A DNA stretch of 64,000 bases. It comes from Rhabditophanes sp. KR3021 (lineage: Eukaryota; Nematoda; Chromadorea; Rhabditida; Alloionematidae). The position numbers were made by a program, and so were the translations under genes. Numbering within the stretch: the first letter of the stretch is position 1; every line of letters begins with the position of its first letter. The notes under the pieces are model-generated. The model saw nothing but the letters and a program-made list of their open reading frames with translations. It searched no databases and was not told the DNA's origin. Positions 45,230 to 58,800 of this stretch are shown piece after piece. Location: positions 4,960,001-5,024,000 of the forward strand of contig CAUJLY010000004.1 in assembly GCA_963281155.1 (NCBI GenBank), given 5' to 3'.

Positions 45230-45743
45230 CTTTATTTTATATCAATCTAATTCAAGCTGAAAGTACAGGTTATCTATTACAAGTGTTATTTATATATCAT
45301 ATGTATCCAATCATAAAATAGTATAATATTTATGTAAACATAATTAATTCTCAGCATAAAATATTTAATTGTACTTCCTCTGAATTTGTTATTTAAACAA
45401 TTTTGAATTAATCTTTAAAACTTAATAACTTTTTCATTGAATCTGCACAACAACATGTCTTACCACCAAGTAAGAGATATATTTTGCGTGAGAAAAATAG
45501 TAATTAAAAATCGGTCAAATGAAAAGAAATCTTTTAAAAATGAATCATATAAATCTCCTACGTAAATAAATCTCATTTAATGACAAATATTTAGCTTATT
45601 TTCAAGTATTAATTTATGGTGCTATAAAACCTAGTCAGGCAAATATATTTCATACCTTCATTTTAGCAATTGAATACTTTTGAGAATACTGTTGACAAAC
45701 AAATAGTAATATTTCCATATTCACCTAGACATTCATATTGACG

Positions 45744-46841
45744 ATGGATTCTACTGAATCGACTTCAACAACATCTACCATGAGTCCAAGTGAGGAGAAG
45801 CTGATGTTTTGCATCTATGGATATTTGATCCATAAAAATCATTCAGCTACTGCACTTTCATTTAAGAATGAGGTCATTTTTCCATATATTCGTCATTTGT
45901 CACGTCCACTTCCTGAGTTTGAAAATCCCAACTTCTTGCTTATGTGGTGGGAATTGTTTTGGAACTGTTACAACAACTCCCCGACAATCGAAGTACTAAA
46001 AAAGGAGTCTGCAAATAAGGATCTCTACACACAATTACTATCAGCTCGGGAAGGCATTATTAAGGAATCCTTTAATAACAATCAAGGATATTCGAAATCT
46101 TTAGAAGAGACAATTAATGGAAATATGTCGTATCCAGAGCGTAATTTCGGGGTTGTTGGAAATGAAAAAATACCGAATAATTTACATCGTTCCCTTATTC
46201 CAAATAACTGTCATTTTTTGAATGTCCCCTCTCAAAACATTTATAATATCGCGAATAGTCCTTACAATTCAATGTACCCAAGATTAAGTCCTAATTTGTG
46301 TAAACTATCAAATCAGTCATTGCCAGGCATTAACAAACCGCAATATCTAAGAAAACAATCAAATGTAAGTGATTCATCAGGATATGGAAAAAGTCCTTCA
46401 GGTGAATTACTATCATATCAAAGAAGACCTTCCAATCTTTCTGAAGTTGCAAATTCAACCAAGAATGTACAAGTTAGCAACAATGACGTTAATTTAGCCG
46501 GGAGTGTGCATGCGGCCGAGCAGGACTCAAAAACTTCTATTCCATCAAGCATGATGGCTAATTTTAATTCCCCAAGCACCAATAACCACCCTATATATTT
46601 TTATCCTTCACGTAGCATTTCATTTGAGACGGATAGAAGTATTATTTGTGAGGCGGAAAGAAACACTGCCTTTTCGCGGCACATTTTAAAGCCATATTCT
46701 GCAGCTGCTCGTCGAATTGCTAATAAGCCAGTTAGAAATATTGGAGCTGTTGTTACTAATAAACAAAACTTTGTAAAAAAGGATTTACCAATTGATTCTG
46801 TTAGAAGTTTCACTGTTTCAGGTTTCAACAATATAATATAA
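45744..46841 (+). CDS. SSBP-like LUFS-domain protein (LDB cofactor family)
   Basis: Single-exon frame of 365 residues. Residues about 15-75 fit the LUFS/LisH module of SSBP proteins: KLMFCIYGYLIHKNHSATAL for the LisH helices and then NFLLMWWELFWNCYNN, the tryptophan-rich end of the domain (family pattern F-L-x-x-W-W-x-x-F-W-D). SSBP proteins act in the nucleus, stabilising LDB-LIM-homeodomain or LMO complexes. The remainder is Ser/Asn/Pro-rich (DSSGYGKSPSGELLSYQRRP) without the Pro/Gly-Met richness of vertebrate SSBP2-4. The conserved N-terminus is divergent, with an insertion between the LisH helices and the Trp cluster. No introns are needed, unlike its neighbours. It ends convergent with DPH3, 248 bp away. 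Confidence 0.65.
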   Translation: MDSTESTSTTSTMSPSEEKLMFCIYGYLIHKNHSATALSFKNEVIFPYIRHLSRPLPEFENPNFLLMWWELFWNCYNNSPTIEVLKKESANKDLYTQLLSAREGIIKESFNNNQGYSKSLEETINGNMSYPERNFGVVGNEKIPNNLHRSLIPNNCHFLNVPSQNIYNIANSPYNSMYPRLSPNLCKLSNQSLPGINKPQYLRKQSNVSDSSGYGKSPSGELLSYQRRPSNLSEVANSTKNVQVSNNDVNLAGSVHAAEQDSKTSIPSSMMANFNSPSTNNHPIYFYPSRSISFETDRSIICEAERNTAFSRHILKPYSAAARRIANKPVRNIGAVVTNKQNFVKKDLPIDSVRSFTVSGFNNII

Positions 46842-47089
46842 TCACTTTATTAATGTCACAACCATAATATGCATAATCTTTTACGTCAGTTTGCATTCTT
46901 CTACTTTAATCTGTAAGCTTTGAATTTTATTTGCAACTTTTGACTTAATTTGTAATTTCTTGATGTTCGACACAAAATACATTACATTTATATAAATACT
47001 TTATTTAAAATATAAAATATTATTAACGAAAGACAACAAAATATACATCTTTTCAAAATTAACAAATATGATAGTAAAGTTCGTTAGAT

Positions 47090-47371
47090 TTATGCAGAAG
47101 TCTTTACAGGCATAGAGATTGTCTCCATATTTGAGAACATTTCGGGGTCGTATATGATTCTGATAATAAGCGAGCAACTTGGGCAAGTTGCGACATCTTC
47201 TCCCAACTCCAGCATTTCCCTAAAATAAGGAGTAAATAAAAATGTGACTTGACGATTAACATACTTGGTTATTTCAAAACGATCACCACATGGGCACGGA
47301 TACCAGTAAATATCTGTAGCCTCATCTAGTTCAAAATCTTCAATCTCGACTTCGTCGTGGAAAACAGACAT
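47090..47371 (-). CDS. DPH3: DPH3, CSL zinc-finger protein of diphthamide synthesis
   Basis: Small cytoplasmic zinc protein that donates electrons to the Dph1-Dph2 radical-SAM enzyme in diphthamide formation on elongation factor 2. It is also tied to Elongator in yeast. Exons 47371-47265 and 47219-47090 give 78 residues. The N-terminus [20 protein letters not shown] and the zinc ligands in YPCPCGDRF and ATCPSCS are nearly identical to the family, ending in the usual short tail. The 45-bp intron (47264-47220) has no stop and is a multiple of three, so the unspliced frame also reads through. Splicing restores [15 protein letters not shown], matching the family (ITKEDLENGEDVATC in human). It lies 386 bp downstream of DIMT1 on the same strand. 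AATAAA on the minus strand lies near 47000. Confidence 0.93.
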   Translation of the reverse strand: MSVFHDEVEIEDFELDEATDIYWYPCPCGDRFEITKYVNRQVTFLFTPYFREMLELGEDVATCPSCSLIIRIIYDPEMFSNMETISMPVKTSA

Positions 47372-47756
47372 ATCTAAAATAAGTAATTAATTACGAAATA
47401 TTCTATTGTTATTTAATGTGATTTAAGAAGAACTTGGAAAAACGTATTCTCTATAAAAAATAATATTCAAAGCAGCTGTTTGATCTTGTTGGAAAAATGT
47501 TTCTTTATTCAGTTACAAAGTAAGTTATGACACAGAAAAATTACAATAAAAAATGGATGTCATTAGAATTAAACAATTGATAACAATTAAAATGGTAAAA
47601 GGAAACGACGGAAATATTACGACTAAATTCACCATAATTATGTTTTTAATTATCTTCAAAGTTTGTTTTAATTAAAAAGTTTATAAATTGAGAAATAACA
47701 ATTATAACAATAAGGGCAATTACAACAAAATAACAAAAAATATTTAATAGTACTGA

Positions 47757-48756
<1,000 letters not shown>

Positions 48757-49003
48757 TTTTGAAAGTTAGCCCAATATTAAAACAAAATTTACCGTTTTCA
48801 AATGTAAATATACTTTGTTCCATTCTGTTAGAAATATTTCTGTGTGGGATACAACCAATTTGAATGTGATCCTTTTTTGCTTTGTTTAGAAAGTAATTTT
48901 GAATATTAGTTGATTTAAATTAAATTATCATATTAAAAGGATATAAAAATCAAAAGGCTTTACAACAAACTATCATTGTTGGATTTGTTGTTATATTTAC
49001 GAA
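48757..49003. promoter_or_regulatory. Divergent (bidirectional) promoter interval
   Basis: The 247 bp between the DIMT1 start (minus) and the LOTUS-protein start (plus) must hold both 5' leaders and core promoters. It is A+T-rich with runs such as AAATTAAATTATCATATTAAAAGG. No clear TATA box or initiator can be singled out. Inference from gene orientation. Confidence 0.45.
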
Positions 49004-50491
49004 ATGACTACTTTACAATCCGATGAGTTGATTGAATATCTTCGGGCTACATTAGCCATGAGGAAAGACGTACCTTTAAAAAAGTTGATTTTAGATTGTA
49101 AGTAAGTATGATGTTTTAATTAAGTATGTTATGTATCTTTTAGTAACGATTGGGATATTGATGTTATCAAATCCTGTTCAGGATTGGGATTTGGGGATCC
49201 AACTAAAATATCTACAGTCGTTAAGTGGATGCAATCCACTGATGGTGTTAAGGCCACTAAAAATGATGACGGGTATTATGTGGCAGATTTTGAATTTACT
49301 GAAGGGCACCAACAATTAATCAAGCTTATTAGCAAGTCCCGGCCCAAGAAAAAGCGTAACCCCAAGAAAATATTGCCCGGTTTTATGTCTGCAAGACACA
49401 TCAACAATCAATTTGGGAAATGTTCTATTTTTAAAGAAGAGGAAAAAACACAAAATGCGGGAGATAATGTTAGATATTTTAATAGACCTGCCAATGAACA
49501 GTCTTTTGTTGCAAAAACACCTATTATCTGTGAACGATTTATCGCAAAGATTATGAAACCACTCGTTCCTTCACGCAATGATGAAAATATTGCCGGTACA
49601 AATCCACTTCTTAAAACTGAAGAGTCTGTTCCAAGTGTTAATGCGATCGAAAAAGTCCCTATCAAATACGTTGAAAGTGAATTTGTTGTTAGAGAAAGAC
49701 GTCAAGATTTTACTTTTAAACAGGGTGCTGCATACATCGCTGAGTTGATCAAAAGAAAAGGAATGAATATGAAAATTGCCTCTATCATCCAGCAATCTCC
49801 AAAGCTCCCCTTGGAAGAAGTCGGACAATCTGTTGAACTTATTCCAGAAATCAAACAAAATGACAACATGAATGTTAATCAAGTTCAAAATTCAAAAGAC
49901 ATCAAGATTGAAAACTTAAATGATGAAGGTAAAATCGTAGAAGAGAATCGCAATTCAAGATGGCAAAGACAAAATCATGATTCAAGAATTCAAAGAGAAT
50001 GTCAAGATTCAAGAGTTCAGTACGAAGACAAGAGAAAAACGGAATATTGGAATGGCAAAAATAGATATTCTCGCTATAGTGACAACAAAATTAAAAAAGA
50101 TTTAGTCCACTTTGATGGCTCAATGAAATACACATTTGGACATTTTGCCAAAGTTCCTGAGACTGTCGTTAAACCTATTCCGGAGACCGTTGTTTCCAAT
50201 ATGCTTGTTGTTGATCTCAAATCTCCGTCAGTTTGTGCAATATCCTCTGTTAATGATACCAAATCAGTCTTCGTTTCATCAAACCAATATTCCACAGGTA
50301 ATTTATTGCCAAGTAAGTATGAATCAAATGAAACTGGAAGAAGAAACTTGGCAAAAAATAAGAATGAATATCACTCCTACAATTATGCCCAAACACATGC
50401 TTCAAATTTGAAGAAGTGTTCAAACAAATCAGATTCAAATATCAAAACACCTACTACAAAGTTTACATATTCTTTTCCGTATTCAGTTTGA
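49004..50491 (+). CDS. LOTUS (OST-HTH)-domain protein, probably germline
   Basis: Exons 49004-49101 and 49144-50491 (43-bp-class intron, phase 2) give 481 residues. The N-terminal 75 residues fit a LOTUS domain: DELIEYLRATLAMRKDVPLK, KLILDCNNDWDIDVIKSCSG, LGFGDPTKISTVVKWMQSTD, then GVKATKNDDGYYV. This winged-helix fold in Oskar, TDRD5/7, MARF1 and nematode MIP/LOTR proteins binds Vasa-type helicases or G-quadruplex RNA in germ granules. A basic linker (SRPKKKRNPKKILPG) follows. A second ordered-looking stretch (TFKQGAAYIAELIKRKGMNM) is followed by a disordered part with repeated (N/D)SRxQ units near 49950-50020. No Tudor or NYN domain is visible. Function is inferred from the domain and from lying 252 bp upstream of MSH5. 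Confidence 0.6.
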
Positions 50492-50743
50492 ATGCTTTTT
50501 TAATTGCTGATTCCATTATTAATGTATTATACAATTTTAAAGTCTTTGTAATAAAAATTATAATTTTTTACAAAGTATTTAATTCTTGCCCATATAGTAA
50601 ATACATATCTTTTTATAATATATGTTATGTAAATTTTGAGTCAGTTTTGTGGTAATATTTCTGTCACTGTTTTTGAATTGTAGACATTTATCCAATTAAA
50701 AAGCTCTATTTTTAGTGTTACCGCCACATTCATTTACGTTAGA

Positions 50744-53700
50744 ATGACTGCGTGCATTATCGCATTAAGTTTTACTGACCAAAGACTCGGAGCAGCTATT
50801 TATCATGAGTCAAGTTGCTGCATTGAACTGTTAGAAGACATAACGGAAAATAGTGCCTTCGAAACAATCGACTTGCGTAAGTACCAACAAATAAGCATCA
50901 TTTTATATCCTTTTCAGTATTAACTCAAACTACACCAACTCAAGTATCGGTAAATATGAATCAAGAATTGAAGTTTCTGGATTTTGTGCAAGCCAAGAGT
51001 GAAATCAATCCAGTAGAAAGTGTCGTGCATGCCCATAATGAGAATATGGTCTCTGAATGTGATACAATCCGAGACAGCAGCTTGATGAAAAATATTGATA
51101 CTTTATTAGATCAAGGCAATATTGATGAAGCAAGTAAGAGTACTACAGTCCTGGGTGGTACAAATGTTTCAACAAAAGTGTTTACTATAAATCAACTTCC
51201 AGCTGGATCTTATACAATGGAGAGTGCCAGAAAATCCATTGAGTCAATGTATACTGACAACCAGTATAAGAATGCTAGTAAAGAGCAATTCAACAGTAAC
51301 TTTAAGATTGACAAGAGATACATTAATATGACAAAAGCTTTGGGTGCATTGTTAAAGACATTGGATATGCTGCGATTGGGAGTTGAATTCGAAGATTACA
51401 CTATTAAAACACCTGTTCACGATATCAAAATTATGTCAGTTGATAGAGTAGTTACGATAGATAAGAATTCATTCAAAGCAATGCAAGTTTTTGAAAGTGA
51501 CTACCATCCATCAGTAACAAAAGTCCTTGGAACAAAATGGGGAAACTTGCCACAAGGAGGTCTATCGTTGTTCAAAATCATCAATCGCTGTTCATCCCCC
51601 CAAGGAAGAGCTTTAATGAGAGTGTGGTTTGAAAGACCTTTAGTCGAAGTGGACAAAATCAAAGCAAGGCAAGATGCTATTCATATCTTTAATCAAGAAG
51701 CAAATACAGAAATGTTTAAAACCATCAAATCCAATCTAAAACACATTAAGAATCCCGATACTCTGTTCAAGCGAATGAAAGAAGGTGTATCCCTGGCTAG
51801 TGATTGGGAAATGCTGTACAAAACAATTAGGAGTGCCTATAATATTGGAACAACTATGTTTAATAGTAGACAAAATATTACAATCATTCAACCCTTGTTA
51901 AATTGTTTCAACAACGAAATCGTCAGTTTGATTTCAGTGTACGATGAAATTGTTGACTTCAAAGGATGTGAACGGGAAAACAAATTTGTTATTAACAAAG
52001 GTATCTGTCCCAAGTACGATGAATTAAAGGAAAAGGTTTTGAATCTGCCCAACTTCCTTACCGCAGTAGCTTCAGAAGAATTTCAGCAATATGCTTTAGA
52101 TTCTTGTTCTGTCGCATATTTTCCTATTTTTGGGTACATGCTTCAAATCCCTCATTCTGTTTCAGTTCCAGATGACATTGGATTAGATTTTCGTTTCAAT
52201 TGTGCAGATGTTGCAAATTACAAGTCTCAGAGGATGATAGAACTGGACGAGTCTCTTGGAGACTTACGTTTAAGTGTTTGTGATATTGAAACTGATTGGT
52301 TGATCAAACTGAAAGTTTTTATTATCAACAATATTGGTGGTATTTACGATATGCTGAAAGTTGTTGCCATCATAGATTGTATTATATCAATGGCTATTGT
52401 TTCGAAAGAACTTAATTGGATAAGACCCAATATCGTTAATGAATCGGTAATTAGTATCGAGAATGGAAGGCATCCTATTGCTGAAATGCTATGTAAGAAA
52501 TCGTATGTCCCTAATTCTGTTAACAGTGGCAACGTATATTCCAAAATAAAGCTAGTTTCGGGTCCAAATGCCAGTGGAAAGTCACTTTTTCTCAAAATGG
52601 TAGCCTCGATTTGTTATCTTGCACAGCTGGGATGCAATGTTCCTGCTACATCAGCAACAATAGGACCTTTGGATACAATAATTACAAGAATGTATACTCT
52701 GGATGGTGTGTTAGATGGTTTGTCCACTTTTGCAAAAGATATGAAACAAATTGGTAAGGCTCTTAATGAAGGTACGGGAAGATCGTTGATTTTGATAGAT
52801 GAATTCGGGATAGGAACGATGAAAGAAGTTGGATTATCGCTATTCGCTTCAAGTCTCAATTATTGGATTAATAAAGGAAAACAAAACTGCCCTCACATTA
52901 TTGCCAGTTCCCATTTTCATTCTTTGCCGGAATATTTGATCCCTAACAAAGAAATTGTGTCCTTTCACGTAAGTTGCAAATAAACAGAATGAATTGCAAA
53001 TATTTCAGACAATGGAAGTAACTAAAGAAAACCGTTCTCTCAAATTTTTGTATCGCGTGATCGACGGTCGTATAAGTCGATCATATGCCAACTATATAGC
53101 ACTAAAAATGGGTGTCTCCAAAGCAATAGTTGAGAGAAGTGAAGAAATTTACCTAGAAATCAAAAAAGGAAAGGATGTTTGTGATATTGGAAAGAGTAAT
53201 TATGACGAAGATGAAATCAACAATTATTTGTATGAAGGTATGAGGAATGCATTGTGTAATTTTGAAGAATGTAAGGAAGATCAAGATTTCTTGAATTTTT
53301 ATGACATCATTAAAGATGCACTTGAAGATGATTTCGACGACGATGATTGTAGTTTCTATACAAAAAGCAAGATGCGAGCACTTAAAAATGCTAGTTTTGA
53401 AGATGAAATTGTTCCAAATACACCCGTCTCTGTGATTGGGAGATATGAAGATGATTTTATGAATGGAGAAACACCAAGCATTAGAAGAAGTAATACTTTC
53501 GAGATGGACGATGATTATCACGTTAGTATCTCGCAGGTTAATGACAACAACGAAAATTTTCATACATCTTTGAATGGGAATCTGAATACCAACATGATGG
53601 AAGACACAATGTTCGAAGTAACTAAATTAAAGTATGGTAGCAAACCAAAAGCAGGGTTTATTGAATCACAAGTTATGTCTAAAATAAGAACAAATTATGA

Positions 53701-53837
53701 TGGATCAACTATTGAATGTTTGGGAATATTGGAGAGATCAGGTAAGTTGTTAAATCTTTTTTACTTTAACAAATGTTTTAGAAAAAGATTTATTTAGGAA
53801 TGTATCAAACTCGTTGGAAAATACATCTCTATATTAA
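50744..53837 (+). CDS. MSH5: MSH5, meiotic MutS homologue
   Basis: MSH5 pairs with MSH4 to form MutS-gamma, a sliding clamp that stabilises crossover intermediates in meiosis. Exons are 50744-50876, 50918-52968, 53009-53741 and 53782-53837, or 990 residues. The N-terminus (ALSFTDQRLGAAIYHESSC) fits MSH5, which lacks the mismatch-binding domain I. The core has the lever and clamp regions, Walker A GPNASGKS at about 593-600, DEFGIGT at about 672 (MSH5 usually DEFGKGT, MSH4 differs), and TMEV after PHIIASSHFHS. After KKGKDV come some 200 residues instead of about 60 in human MSH5, acidic and Ser/Thr-rich (DDFDDDDCSFYTKSKMRAL). They carry two TP sites (PNTPVS, GETPSIRRS). The 3' end is 106 bp from the convergent small gene. 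Confidence 0.92.
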
Positions 53838-53943
53838 TATAATTAGGAAGATTTTAATAATATTATTTGGTAATTACAATTAATTAGACCCAATTTTAAA
53901 ATTGATAAACTTTAGAAATAATAAATGTTTTATGATTTGATAG

Positions 53944-54418
53944 TTAATACTCCTTTGCTTTGCACTTTTCTACTAAATCATTTATACAGTTCTCGAGCTG
54001 GATTTTTTGAACTTCTTCCCTGAGATCACGAACCATTGCCGTACATGCTTTGAGAGTATCATCGTTTCTTTCGCGATTACAATAATGATGCTTGATTTGG
54101 CCAGTTCTGAATTTGACTTTGTCGTCCTTTTTTGGCAAATTATTTTGATGTGATGTGCATTTTAAGGATCCTGAATCAATTAAAGGGCATAGTGAATTGG
54201 CAAAGTCTTCAAATGTATCATAAAATTCATCCTCGTCATATTTCAATTGGGTTGAGTCTAAAATATTTAATTAGTTACTATTTAAAAGATACAAAATTAC
54301 CTTTTTTAGGATCCTCTACATCTAAATTACATTCCTTATCTAAATCGAACTCATCGCTATTTTGATTACGCTTTGCCTCAAGATCTGCAAAAAATTTGTC
54401 TAAACGTTCAGTGGCCAT
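53944..54418 (-). CDS. Small acidic protein with C-terminal coiled coil (unknown)
   Basis: Exons 54418-54301 and 54257-53944 (phase 1) give 143 residues from MATERLDKFF. An in-frame ATG at 54469 would add 17. The N-terminal half is acidic (DEFDLDKECNLDVEDPKK, KYDEDEFYDTFEDFANSLCP). The C-terminal half is basic then helical (KHHYCNRERNDDTLKACTAM, VRDLREEVQKIQLENCIND), with several cysteines. The end has a weak look of MIX23/CCDC58 (R-x10-C then V-x-x-LREE) and a matching length, but the order of features differs, so I leave it unnamed. It is convergent with MSH5. Confidence 0.65.
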
Positions 54419-54469
54419 AATATTGCTAATCATTAAAATCTTCGAAGCGCAATTTTTGTTGTTGTACAT

Positions 54470-55892
54470 ACATTGGTATCACGCGTATTTGAAATACAGT
54501 TATTAATGTTGTGAGACAAATTGAGTTTAAAGATGCTACCAACTTTCTTCACAAATTCGTATTGTATATGCCAATTTAAGTGATGGAAGAAGAATGTCTT
54601 AACTTAATATCATCTAATTTTTTATCGAATTCGCAATACTTTTTTAAGTTATACTAGTATGCAATACAGTTGGTATTGTACTAGAATGTGTATAGATGTC
54701 ATGTTATCAAATAAATACCTATCAATCAAGATTACATGAAATGGACACAATTTTACACTTTATCATTAGTAAACATGGTTTAAATGGCTTGGACCACAAC
54801 ATATCAGAATTACGTCTTTTATAATGGTGATTGTTTCTTTCTTGATTAAATACAAAAAATATGATTAGATGGCGGTTAATGTTTATCACAATCAAGGATC
54901 GAAACATTTTGATAGTAACACATTTGTAGCTTTTTACATTACTTGAGTAGGACAGATTAAATTCGTTACACACAATACATTCCTACCCAATGTTGACATT
55001 AAAATTAAATGCATTCAAAGGCAACATTTGTTTGTCTTTCTTGGCATGATTTCTAGATTAAGATGTTTATTCTTCAATTATTTCTGATAGCAAATGCTAT
55101 CTGTGTAATTTATTCAAAACAATAAATTCATCTCAAAGCACAAATAACATCGTCTTTTATGAATCACTTTTACTAAACTCCCACATGTCGGCAACTTGCC
55201 ATTTTATTTTTGCTTAATGTCATCGGTAGGTTAACATTTTTTGATTTAAAGGCCAATCAGCTTTTGTAATATTGAGATAAGTTGTGTTATAAATATCATA
55301 TTACCATATGGCAATATATTCATTACAAAACGATTTCATTAAACTGAGCTTCAATTTCAATACTTGAATCCCGACATCTGTTTTTTATTCCTTTTAAAAT
55401 CCCGCAGCATCTGTACTTTTTACGGCCAGGCTCTATTATTTTATTGCACTTTGTGGGAATTATAAGACCCATTTACTTTGGATGCTTGATCTAAATATTC
55501 CTCTTCTATACATCTTATTAATGCATATAAATTTAAAATTACTCGCGAGTACAGTGTCCACATTTAATTAAAATTCTATTAATATGTGGGAAATTATCAT
55601 GCCTTTTTTAAATTGCGTTTTTGATGTAGTTGATGGTATGTCTTATCAGTAATATATTTACTTCGATAATTTGAATTAGCTAATTTAACAGACCGTTCAT
55701 AATACTACCATTGCTGATTAGGTGCTTAGTAAAGAGACGACAGGTAATAATTCTTTGAAGTAGTATTTATGTTCCTGATCATTTTATTTTCCATGCATAT
55801 CAATCTAACTGTATAATTTATTGAATAATTTTTTTATAGATCGTTTCTTTAACTTCTGCTACTCTGAATCATATATTTATTTGATAACCATA
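54470..55892. other. Spacer upstream of nidogen
   Basis: No supported gene. A minus-strand open frame at 54722-54973 is Lys/Asn/Ile-rich with no splice support. A Tyr/Phe-rich open stretch precedes the nidogen ATG and is better read as 5' leader after a TTTTTTTATAG acceptor-like site at about 55840. Confidence 0.4.
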
Positions 55893-58800
55893 ATGGCAAG
55901 GTGGATGAAAAGCATAGTGCTTATAGTGACACTAGTGGTGCAAGGATGTATATGTACCAAGTTAAATGAATTAATTGAAGCTAATAAAGGAGAGAAAGTT
56001 GAATTTTCAAATGCCCTAACACCGATTTCGTTTAATGTTCCAGTGCATTTTTATGGAGGACAATACAATAAAGTCTATTTACATCCTAGAGGTTTAGTTT
56101 CCTTCAATGAAAAGATTTACTTTGCCCAAAACGGATTGCTAGAATCGAACAATACTTTAATTTCTGTTGGATTTTCAAGTCAAGCTGAAAAGGGGGATGT
56201 TTACTGGAACTCTATTGATGCTTCACATTCAATCATTGATGAGCTCAGTAAAATAATCAGAAAGCATTTCGATAAAGAAGAAGGATTTATTCCTAAAAGC
56301 GCCTTAGTATTTGTTTGGAAAAATTTAGCATCAGATGATAAGAAAAATAGTTTCAAACTTGCATTACTTTCAAATGAAAAAGATACCTTTGCCTTTTTGA
56401 TTTATGATGAGTTAAATTGGATTAAGGATAGAAATGGTAACTTCATTGAGACTACTTTTAACAACCATGACGAACAAAGTCAAGAAATGGTTGCTTCAAA
56501 GAGTAATGAGTTGAATAGTTTAACTTCCGTCACAAATTACAACTCTGACGGAGAATTTGCTTTCAAAGTAACTAATGAAGTTGAAGATCCAAGACAGATA
56601 AAACATGAAGAAGGCGATGATTACCCAGAGTACGATGGAGACGCCGAAGAAAATTCAACAACTTGCCCCTATAACAAGTACAAAGATAACTGTCCAAACT
56701 TCTGCACTACTCTCACTGATTTTAATGGATGTACAATGTGTGTTTGTGCAAGTACTCCATCAACTGACCATGATAACACGATTGGCATGGAGAATGCGGT
56801 TTCGGAAAACGACATTAATGACAATATTGAAATTGATATTCAAGACAACAAAAATAATGAACTAATTAATACTGAGCTTCCGGAACTTTCGCGAGAAGCA
56901 GAAATCGAAGAAAACAAATTTGTTGCTCAAAACAATGATGCTGATAACAAACAAACTGAAGAATTATTCCCACTTTCTCCAGAAGAGCAAGAACAGGATT
57001 TACCTCCAGTTGATCCAGTTTTTTATAGCAGAGACAATCATGGAAGTTGTGATGCTAGAAAATCAGAAAAAATCTGCTCTGCCCAAGCTTCTTGCGCTGA
57101 TTTTGTTGAAGGGTACTGCTGCGAGGTAATCGAATCGTTTGAAAACATTTTAATTATGAAACTTCTTTATTTTTAGTGCTCAGAAAATCATTACGGGAAT
57201 GGTAAATTTTGCCTATCAATGTCAGAGTCAACTCGCGTTTACGGCAAATTAAGGGGAGCTATAAATGGTAATGATATGGATGGTTCCGAACTTCACACGT
57301 ATGTCCAAGCTGCAGGAGGAACCACCTATACAGCAATTTCAAATGTCAATCCAAATTTGCGAGTTTCAATTCTCCTTTTGAATCCTTTGTCATCTATTAT
57401 GGCCTGGTTATTTGCTAGAACAACCAATGATGGTGAAACTTATAATGGTTTTCAACTGACAGGGGCTGTTTTTAACCGTACCATAACTATCCGTATAGCC
57501 GATAAATATTCCGTTCAAATTCAACAACAATTTAATGGTATAGTTGATGAGGATAATATTGCAACAGACATTTATATTCGCGGTACATTGCCAACTTTTG
57601 GGGATGATGTCAAAATAAGCTATGATCCATTTGTCGAAGAATATAGACGTGAACACGCAGGATTCGTCAGAAGTTACGGAGTTGTATATGCTAATGTACT
57701 TCAAAATGGGGAAGAAACAAAATGGAAGATTAATTCTGATCAACAAATTAATTATATTGAATGTGTTAAGAAAGAATTCGACAAACCTACACAAATTAAA
57801 ATTAATTCTCAGAGAATAACCACGGATGCATCAACTGCAGTTGTTCGTTTTGGATCCCTAGCAACTGCACTTGCCGGAGACCTTGATGCTCCAGTAGATG
57901 CTTGTATGGCCGGAAATCATATTTGCACCGGGGAAAACATGAAATGTGTTCCAGAAAGTTCTCTATATAGGTATGAATGAATTCGAAAAATATTCAGTAA
58001 TTAACGTTTTCAGATGTTCATGTAAAACTGGCTATTCTCCTGTCGCTGATTCCAAGTCACCATCTGGATTTTCTTGCATATTCGAAGAAAGATCATCTGT
58101 GGATGGGGCAATTACTGGAGGGTGTACGAGTCATGCTGTTTGCCACAAGTACGGCGAATGTAGAAATGGTCAATGCCATTGTAGAGGTTCGTTTAAAATT
58201 TAAAAATCCAATTATTTAATACAAAACTAAGATGTGTAATTTTGTTAAACATTCAGTAATTTAAAATTCTTTTATTATTGTTCCTAATAGAGATCTGTTT
58301 TTTTCCGAAACTTTTATCTCCATAATTATTATTATAAAGCTCCTAAGCTTGTAATTAATGGTCTATTTGAAACATTCTTTAATCACCGATTCTTTGTAAT
58401 TCAATTCACTTTAAGTACTCATATTGACATCTGTTTTTAGTCATCAAAAAAATTTAGCAATTACTTTGGTTTGGTTAGTACTAAATACTTTAACAGAAAA
58501 TTGAAATGTCATTGATGATGAATTTTAAAAAGTCTTGTATAGTTTATTATTGTTAAGGGACTCCATGATTAGCATATGCCTCGTATTTACGACGGAGCCC
58601 CTTAACAATTACATAAGTTATAAATAATAATATGTTGTTGAAAATATATGCGAAAAACTTAATAGTAGCTCTTTCGAGCAATATGTACACGACTTTCAAG
58701 AAATATTAGTAAATTCATTTAAGTTTAAATATATAATTATTTTAGGGCATTACGTTGGAGATGGAATTAAACATTGTGGACCACCAGAGCAAATTTCAAG

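Noticed and set aside
50416..50655. 79-residue ORF at the 3' end of the LOTUS gene
   Set aside because: Out-of-frame overlap running into A+T-rich 3' sequence; Phe/Ile/Tyr-rich.
53153..53563. 136-residue minus-strand ORF over MSH5
   Set aside because: Antisense of the acidic tail exon (GAA/GAT runs read as TTC/ATC).
57408..57794. 128-residue minus-strand ORF over nidogen
   Set aside because: Antisense of the G2F-coding exon; hydrophobic low-quality translation.
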